This document shows positions 23,401-57,997 of a stretch of DNA of 64,000 bases, one piece after another (position 1 is the stretch's first letter; each line of letters begins with the position of its first letter). A program made the position numbers and the translations under genes. The DNA comes from Siderastrea siderea (taxonomy: Eukaryota > Cnidaria > Anthozoa > Scleractinia > Rhizangiidae): positions 645,501 through 709,500 of the forward strand of contig OZ034966.1 of the NCBI GenBank assembly GCA_964030785.1, written 5' to 3'. The notes beneath the pieces are model-generated. The model was given only the letters and a program-made list of their open reading frames with translations. It did not search any database and was not told where the DNA came from.

Positions 23401-26400
23401 CGGTCGATCTTACCGGTGAACCTTCGAATGCCTAATTTTTGTAAAATAAACATAATGAAATAACAATTAGCGAAAGTATGGAGCAACGGTCATTTCATTT
23501 ATCGGCCACAGCTATTTTTAACGCATAAACGACGAATGACATAATGACGTGATGTAGAATAAATGTTACAAGGCTTCCAATAGGTAGTTTCGTTAACTCT
23601 TTTTGCGGTATGTTTCGTTCTCTATTTAGTGACATGTCCAGACCCTGCCAACATAAACCACGGATCATACAGTGGAAGCGATTTTTCCGAAGGAGGTACT
23701 GTCACGTACACATGCGACGATCAGTATTTCTTAGATGGCCCGTCTAGCATAACGTGTCTTAATGGAAGATGGACGCAATCTCCACCCGTCTGTAGAGGTA
23801 TGTCACTGGGCTGGGTATTTGTTGCAACAGTTAGAAGATGAAGACGTTAACAGGAAATGCCAGATGTAATAAATACTTCTTCCTAGGTGCACACACAGTG
23901 CAAAGGTTTAGGAAATTCGACTATTTACGAGCAAGTTTGTTAAATTACACGTAATTCCAATCCCTGTTATGTTTATCAATTCTCCACCAGTTTTCAGGAA
24001 TCTGTCATTCCACCAAATTAACCCACTTTTGCTGGACTATAAATTAGGAAAATTAAGTGTAGAGTTTTCAACCTAAGACAAATATCCTTTATATGGAAGA
24101 AACTATAAGTGAAGTGCGATTAAAATCACTAACAGCAAGTAACAGCAGGTAGCTACATGGCTAAGAAACGGGAAGACCCTCTAAAAAAATGACCCAAAAC
24201 CATGCAGTTTAACGACTGAAAGGTGTCTACGTAGGTAACCATGGGTCTAAACCTTACGAAACGTAAACGCCTTTAGAGCTGTGGATCAGGAAAACACACC
24301 TAAAACAAGAGTCGTACCCTTTCTTGTCTTTCAGCTCCATGTTCGGCCCCGGTTGCACCAGTTAATGGTTTTGTTTTTGGTGGGAATCATCAGCATCATG
24401 GCACAATTGAATTCTGGTGTAAACAGGGCTTTACCTTACGTGGAGCCAAATTCAGCAAGTGTGTTGATGGAAAATGGGACGCGCCAAGACCTGTTTGCGA
24501 AGGTAACTTGTTTCTAGTTTACTTTTAAACAAGATTCAATTCTTTGATACGATGCGATCAACAAGATTGTTGTAAGCTTTCCAAAAAGAAAGCAATTCCG
24601 GGATTTTCGACATTTACGACAATAACCACAATCAGTTAACTAGATGCAATAAGGCTGCATTATTCCGTTTAGAGTGGGATGTTTTCATCTTTCTCAACGC
24701 ATATGAAAAGAACTAATTTCAATGTTAAGAAAAAAAAACTTAGACAACGGGAAACAACCTTACACAGTTTCATTGCTGAAACTTTCCAGCAGCGTATCGT
24801 TTAGATAATGATTTCTGTTCTCAAGGAAGGATGTAAAAAGTTGACCATTGACAGAAATATGAATGGAATTTATTTGACTTGGCACGTTTTGTCTGATTGT
24901 CTCACCTCGACGCCTAATTAACTTTCGATAGATTACTTCGAAGTAGTTTCGTCTCTTTTTAAAGAATCGTTGTGCTTGTTATCAAAATTGCTACTGATTC
25001 GGAGTTGAAAAACATGAAAACATTAAATGAAGATATGAACTGTGTTTCTTCTGACTGTCAGGTCCAGTGAGTTCCAGTTCCTGCCGAAGGCCTCCTATCC
25101 CGATGAACGCACGTATGTTGGAGGCACAGGCTCACAGGAATTGGTTCCAAGACGGAGAAAGAGTGTATTACAAGTGTAAGCCAGGATATTCACCATCAGG
25201 CTTCTCCATTCGGCGTTGCAGTAAAGGAGTGTGGTCTTCACTTGCATTCAGGTGTAATGGTTGGTATTATTTCTTCATCAGTCTTTGTAATATTCTGTAA
25301 CTAAGGTAACTAAGGTTCTTTAGTGACTGCGAATTTGTTCTTATTTGATTTAAAGCTATTTAAATCTTCTTGATTTAATTTAGTTTCTTTCCCTTCTTGC
25401 TCAACAGGTTGTTTGGTAGTTTTGTTACACATAATATGTAAAGCTATAGTCATTTTTTTGGTTCTTTGTTATTGTTGTTATAGTTTCCACCCGCCTTGAA
25501 TAGCCTAAGCTAATTTGCGGGTAGAACCACAAATTTGTAATGTAATTAGTTGTTGCAATAAAATTAAATGTTTTTGGTGGAATTGGCGGATTTGCTTTTT
25601 AAAACCCATTTTAATTTGGCTGACACGGTTGTTAAACATTAAACCGTTTTTGATATTTCTCAAATATTTCTTCAGCTAAATCATGCGGACATCCAGGAAC
25701 CCCTGTGAATGGCCAGTTAAACAGCTACCTGTTTACGTATAACAGCACTGTGACGTACTCGTGCAATCAAGGTTATACACTTGTTGGATCCAAGGCGCGC
25801 GTCTGTCAAGCCAACCAGACATGGAGTGGAACATTACCTCAGTGCACAAGTAAGCTCTTTAGCTTATTATGGGTCATTTACCCCACATGATTTTAGCATT
25901 TGATCCATGCGCTATGAAGAACTCACGCACCTAGATGATTGGAAAGCTGTTGTATTTTTGGCAATATCACGTGGGCGCACCCCACTGCAAGAAGCTGCCT
26001 CACCTTATAGAGGGGCATGCAATGCTATTATGTGCTATAACTTCACCGTTCCTTTTGTATAGATAGCAAAGTAAAGGGTCGAAAGACTGTAACATTCTTG
26101 TTGTCTCAATGTGATCAGCTGTTTGATGGGGACTTTTTTAAAACATGATTCGCTATTGACTGCCAGTGTATATATTCTAAGCTTGGTACGTTATTAGAGC
26201 AATTTGTGATAGTTTGGTGAATGTCAAATGTTTGAGCTCCATTGAAGGTTCTGGTATTTTTTTGACACTGTATAGGTTGCCTACATGTCACTTTTTCAGC
26301 TCTCATCCGACAAGCGCTAACATCTTTTTCTTCCTTTTTCATTTTTTTTTTTACCAAGCGGTTTGCCTGCGTGATATGCTGACATGTGTGGGCAACAACT

Positions 26401-28318
26401 TTTTGTAGACACTAATAAAATTACTGCTTGTCTTATGTAGCGATAAACTGTGGTCCCTTACCAGTTCCTGCCCACGGAGAAAAGACCACGGAGACATCGA
26501 CTTTCCTTCACGGCCAAGTAACGTTCCGCTGCATAGGGCTGCAATTTAAGCTGGTGGGATCATCAACACGAACGTGCTTAGCAAGTGGAATGTGGAGCGG
26601 ACAACAGCCAACATGTCAATGTACGTTAGATGAGGCCCGGTTCAAACGTCGAACTTTACATGTGCCTAAGCTAATGGAAATTAGCAAAAACAATAGCTGT
26701 CGCTGATTTTGCATTAGATTCTGCATATGTAAAGCCTAAAAGGCCTACTCTTAAAACTCTAAAGGCCTGTGAACTATTATTTATTCTAGTTCAGTATTTA
26801 GTCCCTTTCAGAGATAGTACTGCTTGTGGATTAGCCAAATGCCGCTTGGTAGACTCAGTCCGTAGCGCGCCATCATGCGCAGCGATAGGTCGTCAGTTTT
26901 ACGCGACGGAATTACCAACTTTTAGGGTCTTAAAAAGGCTCGAGCTGCAAGGCGCCTTTCTCCTCTGCCTCCCCTCCTCAGCCTCCCCTCCTCAGTATTC
27001 TCCTGCTCTTTCTCGATTACCTTTACATACAATTTATTTATATCAAGGCACTCATTCCTTTGTGGTTAATTCTTTTATTCGTCAGGCATACATGTTAGAC
27101 AATATACTTTCATTTTGTGGAGAATGTTGAGCTTTGCCCCTTTTTGTTTGATTCTTTGTTATTATTTTTCTTGCAGTGATTTATTGTAATGATCCTGGTA
27201 CGGTGGTGAATAGTGTCAGAACTGTTCGTAAGGGATTCTTTTACCTTGGCTCCGTGGAATACAGATGCAACAGCAATTACAAACTCGACGGTGTGTCAAG
27301 GATCTATTGTAAAAGAGATGGAAACTGGAGCAGGCCTAAACCACGATGTTTAGGTAAGAATGATGATGCAAATTCTTCAAATTTTTGCGGCTATAACTTG
27401 AGAAAGAGATCTGTTTGTAGGACCAAGAATGTCTCAGCGATGCTTTAAGAAAAAAAACAGTTTAATTAAGAGTTCTTCGTAACTCCATCTTTCTCCATCG
27501 GGCTTTCAATTTTTTGAGACTTTTTACCCATATTCGGGATAGTCGATACGCCGTTATGAATGGATATACGTTTAATTTTCATCTACAATCCTTTTCGGTA
27601 GCTGTCCATCCTCCAGCCTAGCTATTACTTTTTACCAGCAGTCCTTCCTAAATAACTAGGGTATTTAAACTTTTGCATCCATGCGAACCATATTTATATG
27701 GTCACGGTAAATGCAGCCGGCACTTTGAGCGCTCTTTACTAGAAATGAAACAAAAAGAAGTGAAGCTAACCTGCACATCTGCTGCAAAATCCATCGTACA
27801 AAGAGGAAAAAGTGAGAGATTTTGCAGACCAGATTGTCTCCCACTCAGTTATCATTAGATTTTTATATCATTAGAATATTCTTCTTTTCCTTGATAATAT
27901 TTTCTATATAATCCTTCCGTACTCACTCATATATATCGTTCTTTACTACACACTTGAATAGTTAAGAGCCTTGTTGCTCTTTAAAGTATTTTCCTTAGAC
28001 GTACAGTATAACATGTAGTATAAGCAACGGCGTTTAATCATTCGTTTTCTCATCATCGGTTTGCTTTATGGGTAGATTTTAAATTGTTCAACACTAATTC
28101 GTCTTAATTTCTCATTCACAGCACCGTGCTCGAACCCAGGCACGCCGCGAAATGGCAGACTGACTGGAAGTGACTTCAGACATGGTGGGACCGTTCGGTT
28201 CTACTGCAACAGTCGTTATCGACTGGTTGGATCAAAAACACTGAAATGCAACAACGGACGGTGGAGCGGTGTTAAGCCAAGATGTAAACCCAGGAAAGGT
28301 CCACGTGGGAATCGCTAA
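9131..28318 (+). CDS. Secreted F5/8C - sushi(8) - EGF - sushi(16) mosaic protein
   Basis: A 28-exon model: start ATG 9131, stop TAA 28316-28318, 4767 coding bases, about 1588 residues. Order: signal peptide, F5/8-type C domain in two exons, sushi 1-8, one calcium-binding EGF domain, sushi 9-24. Every sushi domain is encoded by one exon of 168-198 bases with four cysteines and the GxWS-type Trp. All introns are phase 1 except the one inside the F5/8C domain (phase 0), and the phase arithmetic closes from start to stop. F5/8C domains bind glycans or lipids, and sushi/CCP domains mediate protein or glycan binding in complement regulators and adhesion proteins. A secreted recognition or matrix role is therefore inferred. 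No transmembrane or GPI signal is seen; the end is basic (RKGPRGNR). It converges on HGSNAT. No named orthologue is claimed. Confidence 0.85.
10500..11739 (+). CDS. Exons 2-3: F5/8-type C (discoidin) domain
   Basis: Exon 2 is 10500-10786 and exon 3 is 11577-11739. The translated segment opens CNDELGMRSKRIADESITSS and closes CLRLELHGC. It has the family hallmarks: LGM after the first Cys, S-S-I/L plus Trp in AWCS, IQILLDE, the aromatic YEVMYL, FTGN, and the near-terminal RxIRIYP before the last Cys. The intron within the domain is phase 0, and exon 3 ends in phase 1 to match the sushi cassette. Confidence 0.9.
10801..11014. mobile_element. Inverted-repeat MITE in the F5/8C intron
   Basis: CGGTGAAGTATGATC at 10801 is mirrored by GATCATACTTCACCG ending at 11014, and the homology continues inward for about 80 bases (ACTGTTTGTGG, GACTGACGT, CAACCTGAGC). 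The element starts 14 bases after the exon-2 donor. Imperfect 8-bp flanks (TCTTAAGT / TCTTATGA) may be a decayed target-site duplication. Confidence 0.75.
11886..11977. repeat. (CCCT)n / CTC-rich low-complexity run
   Basis: This is a polypyrimidine tract of CCCT and CTCC units in intron 3 of the mosaic gene. Neighbouring frames such as 11622-12033 are artefacts beyond the real exon end at 11739. Confidence 0.9.
12247..16488 (+). CDS. Exons 4-11: sushi domains 1-8
   Basis: Exons are 12247-12414, 12702-12869, 13605-13772, 14547-14714, 14908-15075, 15638-15805, 16035-16202 and 16315-16488. The first seven are exactly 168 bases and the last is 174. Each reads as one CCP module: Cys-x-DPG-x-P-x-NG at the start, a mid Cys before the F/Y-x-L-x-G segment, a third Cys, then NGKWS-like and a final Cys-Lys. 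All borders are CAG/AAG acceptors and GTATG/GTAAC donors in phase 1, so these cassettes are symmetric. Confidence 0.9.
17158..17280 (+). CDS. Exon 12: calcium-binding EGF domain
   Basis: A 41-codon phase 1-1 exon reading DIDEC...C...C...C.C...C with six cysteines. The DIDE start and the C-x-N-x(4)-Y-x-C-x-C pattern match the Asx-hydroxylation/calcium-binding EGF signature. It divides the sushi series 8 + 16. Confidence 0.9.
17479..21867 (+). CDS. Exons 13-19: sushi domains 9-15, including three A-B pairs
   Basis: Exons are 17479-17646, 18095-18262, 18790-18957, 19508-19675, 20728-20895, 21191-21358 and 21697-21867. Domains 9, 11 and 13 share a CKDPGIP...GAR...YTLxG type (A). Domains 10, 12 and 14 share a C-A-D/N-PG...RHGK...CQPxFKL type (B). 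A donors read AAA-A|GTAAG, whereas B donors read G|GT, and this alternates strictly. Domain 15 is more divergent (CKIPAKLNNG start, 171 bases). Confidence 0.9.
17815..18035 (+). CDS. Possible alternative terminal exon after sushi 9
   Basis: An open stretch follows a weak acceptor (GTAGCCAG, ending 17814) in the phase left by exon 13 and runs to a TGA at 18033-18035. It would give a tail of about 73 residues with three Cys, two N-glycosylation-type motifs (NSS, NTT) and a basic Lys-rich end. No clear downstream donor fits, so it could only be a terminal exon. No AATAAA follows closely. This is speculative. Confidence 0.2.
18310..18680. repeat. CTTGCGA-rich intronic repeat
   Basis: CTTGCGA or its complement occurs many times (for example 18350, 18358, 18530, 18605), together with CGCAAGT variants in both orientations. 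This looks like a small transposon or diverged repeat inside intron 14. Confidence 0.4.
19038..19077 (+). pseudogene. Relic of a sushi (type A) exon end
   Basis: The 40 bases read GAGTGTCGTAACAGCATTTG... and nearly repeat the end of the sushi-11 exon (18914-18957), which lies only about 120 bases upstream. The frame then runs into non-domain sequence. It appears to be a partial exon duplication left in the intron. Confidence 0.7.
19793..20686. mobile_element. Inverted-repeat element (16-bp TIR) containing LINE-tail sequence
   Basis: GGTTGTTTACCATTTA at 19793 is exactly inverted at 20671-20686, and both ends carry further TTACCATTT-type subrepeats and CGGAA motifs. Inside lie a LINE-like 3' tail (20194-20290) and an (ATT)n run (20446-20476). 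No transposase is seen. It lies between sushi exons 12 and 13. Confidence 0.55.
20446..20476. repeat. (ATT)n microsatellite
   Basis: About ten uninterrupted ATT units. Confidence 0.95.
22595..24502 (+). CDS. Exons 20-23: sushi domains 16-19, C-D-C-D pairs
   Basis: Exons are 22595-22762, 23014-23181, 23630-23797 and 24335-24502, all 168 bases. Domains 16 and 18 share C-P-x-P-x-x-x-x-HGS ... VTYTCD-x-QY; domains 17 and 19 share NGFVFG ... WC-x-x-GF-x-LRG ... WDAP-x-PVCE. The alternation indicates tandem duplication of a two-exon unit, separate from the A-B series upstream. Confidence 0.9.
25062..28318 (+). CDS. Exons 24-28: sushi domains 20-24 and stop
   Basis: Exons are 25062-25259 (198), 25676-25849 (174), 26441-26620 (180), 27177-27353 (177) and 28122-28318 (197 with stop). 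These are more divergent than the upstream modules: domain 20 has a Ser-rich lead-in and an extra loop, and domain 21 has a QANQTW insertion before its last Cys. The last exon ends CKPRKGPRGNR-stop with no membrane anchor. Phases close exactly at the TAA. Confidence 0.85.
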
Positions 28319-29592
28319 TTCTCTAGTTAACGTGTTTATCTCCAGTAGTGGCTTAATGTAAAACGTCTTTCCACATTTTCATATAAGATTATTTGTTAAC
28401 ATCTCAAGGACATCGTCGATATGCCAGTGATGGGAATCGTAGAAAAAAAAAACCGCGACGTGCGTGATTCTGCAACTCAAGGTTAAGACAAGTTTCCACA
28501 CACTTGATGTTAAAAATTTAGCCTAACAAACATTTAAGATAAAGGCCAGTTATTTCTCTATCTGTACGCCACGAGTTTCCATTCCCCAAGCCCTCAGAGC
28601 ATTTTTGGTCTTGACCATGCACAAACCACAACAGGTTTTGAAGTTGTATTGGGCAACAAGCCTAAAAAACCTCATGCTAGATAATTCAACAATAGCTTGT
28701 GAACTTGAAGCAAACGATTGTACAACTGGGGCGCTATATCATTATAAAACGAGGTACCATCTGCGGTATCCCCTCGTCTGCCTACGATCTGCATTAGCCC
28801 CTCTACAAGCTTACACTCCTCGCTATTTATAAGTAACAATACTGGAACTGTTGTAAGTAAAGCAATGATGAGACGTAGAGTAGAACATAGCATCCGATTA
28901 AAATTATTCAAATGTGTCACCTTTTCGCATTGTTGTTGTTGTCGTGTTACAGTAGGTCTCTTTATCCTCGGAAACACGGGCAGAATATCGGGGTGGCGGT
29001 TTTATCTTTTCTTTCCGGTCCCAGATTATCAACCCGTGAGTTAACGAAAATGTTTAATTCAGCCCCTCAACCCTCCACTATGCATTTTTTCCTCACGTAC
29101 CTTGTACCCTCGAAGTTATCGCTGTCCTCTTCAGTTCTCCACCTGTAAGAAAATAGAGTCTAGCTCCGACTCTGGCTTTCTAGCAGCATTCAAAATTAAT
29201 TCTTAACAGATAACTCCAGAGAAAAGCATAGCATACTTTACCAAGGAAAATATTTCATTAATCTTTAATATGAATGCCATACTTTTACTAACTTCATTTT
29301 CTTGAAAAAGCAAAAACTAAAATGGGTAACATAACTTTACAATTCTAATCAATTATATATATTTTCCAGTACCTAATCTTGGATATCAGCTAAATAAAAA
29401 CAAGTCAGTTCAGGACTGGCCTTATTTCACATCAAAAAACACAGAACGATCAAAATAAGTCCAATAAATCAGGAACTTATACTGAATGACGTATTATCGG
29501 TAACATATCAAATATTTGAGTTAAAATATGCCTCAAGAAGTGACATCTCTGTCGGTTAATATTTCGGAATTAGGCCAATCATACGCATCCTT
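28319..29592. other. 3' flank of the mosaic gene
   Basis: AT-rich sequence without a recognisable gene. It should hold the 3' UTR of the sushi gene. An AATAAA at about 29393 is the first clear + strand polyadenylation signal I see, so the UTR could be long. Confidence 0.35.
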
Positions 29593-29808
29593 AAGGTTGG
29601 TTTGCATATGATCGCTACGATTGCTGCGATCGCTGGAAAAACGTTCAGCAATCGTTGCGATCACATGGAAACCACTCTTCAGCAATCGTTATGAAATGCT
29701 GTGACCGTTACGATCGCCGAAGTGCGGTTTCAATATGATCACAACGATTGGTGAACGTCTTTTCCAGCGATTGCAGCGATCGTAACGACCATATGGAAAC
29801 CAGCCTTG
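29593..29808. mobile_element. Inverted-repeat MITE with ATCGCTACGAT motifs
   Basis: AAGGTTGGTTTGCATATG at the left end is mirrored by CATATGGAAACCAGCCTT at the right. Inside, GCGATCGCTGGAAAA and TTTTCCAGCGATTGC are inverted copies. The arms are about 80 bases and it is non-coding. Confidence 0.75.
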
Positions 29809-30753
29809 TTTATGACTGGCACAAACATTGTGTCTTCTATTACATACTCCAAACTTTCGCCACTTCAAAAATAAGCAACTGGCTTTTAACGCTAAGTGGC
29901 CTACAGCATGACATTAAAATTTAGCGCTTGCACCTAATTCTCTGTGCGCCTCTTCTTGGCGCACATGCAGAAAATTATTAATAACCATTCCACACTGTGA
30001 CGATGTCATTGCATACTACAGTTTTGACAGGATTCAGCTTTCACTTAAGGCAGAAAACAAATGCATTTCTTTGTTTCATTCATTTAGCCCCACCTTCACC
30101 CTCTGATCTACCCAAGCAAAAAAAACTAACAATGCCCTCAGACTTTGGTAATTTATTACGTTTTTAGGTAGGCGTGTTTCATTCCAAGCTCGCTGTTTGA
30201 CTTAAATTATGTACTGTGTGCCCGTCAGAACAAAACTGTTGTACTCTCAGCTAATAAGGTACAGCACTAATCGTAACTTTCACCAGCTTCATTTTGCGTT
30301 AACTCTGCATGGTTGACCGCACTTTTTCGTAGCTGTTTCAATTGGGAGTCTGAACAAACCACGACAACGAAAAAGTCGCTGATGCAATGGTTTAATTAAC
30401 AAGCGCAAGAGCAAATTTCTAACGGCACTGAGGATGTTTGTCTGCACCTAATCAAACAAACACTGGGAAACGAACTTAGAGGATAAGATCACGGTCTCTA
30501 CATTTATTACGTGCCTTTGTCTGTTTGTTTGTTTCTTTGTTTGTGTGTTTTTAATTTTATTTTAATGTTATTGTTTTGAGAAGTTGTTATTAAGGTCTCG
30601 CTCGTAGTTGCTTAAACTCCCTTTCATTTTGAAAACATCTGTCCGAAATTTATCCAAGGAATAAGCCACTATCCCTAACAAAGTTTGCGACAATCTCTAC
30701 GTTTTGAAAAAGAACTTCATACTTTTAAGTTACATGACATGGTTATCCAGTCT
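29809..30753. other. Shared 3' intergenic region between convergent genes
   Basis: No gene is recognised. On the - strand, AATAAA at 30561-30556 lies about 195 bases past the HGSNAT stop and is a plausible polyadenylation signal for it. Confidence 0.4.
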
Positions 30754-56376
<25,623 letters not shown>

Positions 56377-56727
56377 GAAACACGGCCGAGAGAGCCTGGT
56401 ACAGGATATGAAAGAGTACGCTGGATTGGACTGAGAAACTGGATTCTACGCGATGACGTGTGCTTTCTCCGTTTTCTTTCTTTTCTTTGCCGTAATTTCA
56501 ATAAGTAATATTGTATGCTAAAAGTATATTCACGCTATATAGCTAATCCGTGAGCCTCAAACGTTTTGTCGATCTCTTTGTTTTGTTTCTTTGTCCGTTT
56601 TTCTCTCAACAATGAAAAAAGAAATAGACCAGAATCTCTTATCATATAAATTTTTACCATTTCTTTGAAACTTTTACGTTGAAGCTGTTGAACCAAGTGC
56701 GTTTCCCCAATCTCGGCCTTGACAAAA

Positions 56728-56736
56728 TCACGTGAC
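56728..56736. promoter_or_regulatory. CLEAR-like E-box (TCACGTGAC)
   Basis: ATCACGTGAC differs by one base from the TFEB/CLEAR consensus GTCACGTGAC and lies about 352 bases upstream of the HGSNAT start codon. Lysosomal genes often carry this site in their promoters. Function here is inferred. Confidence 0.5.
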
Positions 56737-56952
56737 TTGTCATGCCAGACCCGACGCGTTTGGATCAGACGGAATTGAAAATAAAATGTGTCAACAACCA
56801 GATTCCGAGAAAAAAAAAATTAAAATAAAAAACAGCTTCCTTTCTGGGTCCATTATTTGACACTGGAGTCTTGTGGGTAAGCTATACACGTTTTTTTTCC
56901 CTGAACACATTATTTATTTATCAATCATTTAGCCACATCCTCCACTTTAGAA

Positions 56953-57198
56953 TTGATGGTCAAACAAAGCTCCTCCGAGCACGCAAAACGTAAAGGGGGA
57001 GGGGAGGGGGGAGTGTTTGCTACAGCGGTTTCAGAACACTTTCTCAGCAATAACCACTCCGACACCCATACGCTACTTATTCCTATTGAAAAACTTAAAA
57101 ATGAACGCGATTCTTTCAGGAAGGCGCGTGAGGTTCACATTATTCACAAGGCTAAGACGATTGAGCCTCTAGGCGTTAATAAACGTGATGAACTGTAA
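56953..57198 (+). pseudogene. C-terminal GIY-YIG-type fragment of a Penelope-like retroelement
   Basis: The frame reads VSEHFLSNNHSDTHTLLIPI, then ERDSFRKAREVHIIHK and PLGVNKRDEL-stop. The HF...NH...H, the R-x-x-R-E and the final GxN pattern match the C-terminal endonuclease end found in Penelope-like and some other coral retroelements. Upstream catalytic parts are absent. The downstream 200 bases (to about 57430) are probably its 3' UTR. Confidence 0.55.
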
Positions 57199-57997
57199 TT
57201 TGTAACTATATATATAGTAAAAAAAATTTTTGTTTATTTTCTATCATTTCCAAGCCACACCATACCACGTCATATATGTAACTTCCGCTCATTGTTTTAC
57301 TACATACATATTTCTCAATAAACCTGATGAAGACTGGTATTAGCCTGCGTCGCAGACGAAATTTAACCTCGTCTTTTCACGTTGTTTGATCAGTCCCTGC
57401 AGTAGTCATTTTGACAATCATTTATATTTTTATCAACTTTGACTGATCACGATCTTTCTGATCCGACGTTGAGCAAGGTTGATCCTACACGGTTTTTGCT
57501 ATGGTTTCATACCTTAACTTCGTGTGGAAAAGGAAGTTATTCATTGACTTCACGACACCCTGAAACGCGTTTTACCCGAGCGTGGTCGCGTAGCGCGGTC
57601 CTGTTGAGTTGTCGCCAGGAACATTTCGTGATAAGAATGTGATAAGCAGCCCCATGTGTGTCATTTAAGATCCTGCCTGACCACCCGCACCAAAGCCTGC
57701 ACCATCGGGGATGCGTCTGACGCCAAACGACATCTTGGCAAAATAAAAGGACAAAAAAACCGACAAACAAAAGCAACAATAACAACAACAAACATTTTTA
57801 AAAATGTTTAAAAAAATTCAAACAAAGGCATTATAGACAATGCATGTTTTGCCTTAGGATAAATATTTGACTGGCGTGATATCTTTTTGATCTGACAGAG
57901 GTCAAGCCAAGAGTTCAACGTATCCGCGTCTATTCTTTTGTTTCAGCTTGTGTCCATTTGCTACACCTTGGTGAAACAGCAGCAGCAGCATTCAAGC
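57199..57997. other. Retroelement tail and 5' flank of the HGSNAT paralogue
   Basis: This is the remainder of the probable retroelement 3' region (AATAAACCTGATGAAGACTG at 57317) followed by unassigned sequence. A (CAG)4-5 run at 57978-57990 directly precedes the next start codon. Confidence 0.4.

Larger units (their letters stand above)
56377..57997. promoter_or_regulatory. Divergent promoter region between HGSNAT and its paralogue
   Basis: Start codons of the two genes are 1.6 kb apart and point away from each other. The region holds a CLEAR-like site near the HGSNAT side and a Penelope-like remnant in the middle. No TATA box was assigned for either gene. Confidence 0.5.

Noticed and set aside
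57324..57361. CTGATGA ... GAAA, resembling a hammerhead ribozyme core in a Penelope-like tail
   Set aside because: The bases between the two motifs do not form stem II, and no matching stem III or cleavage site was found.
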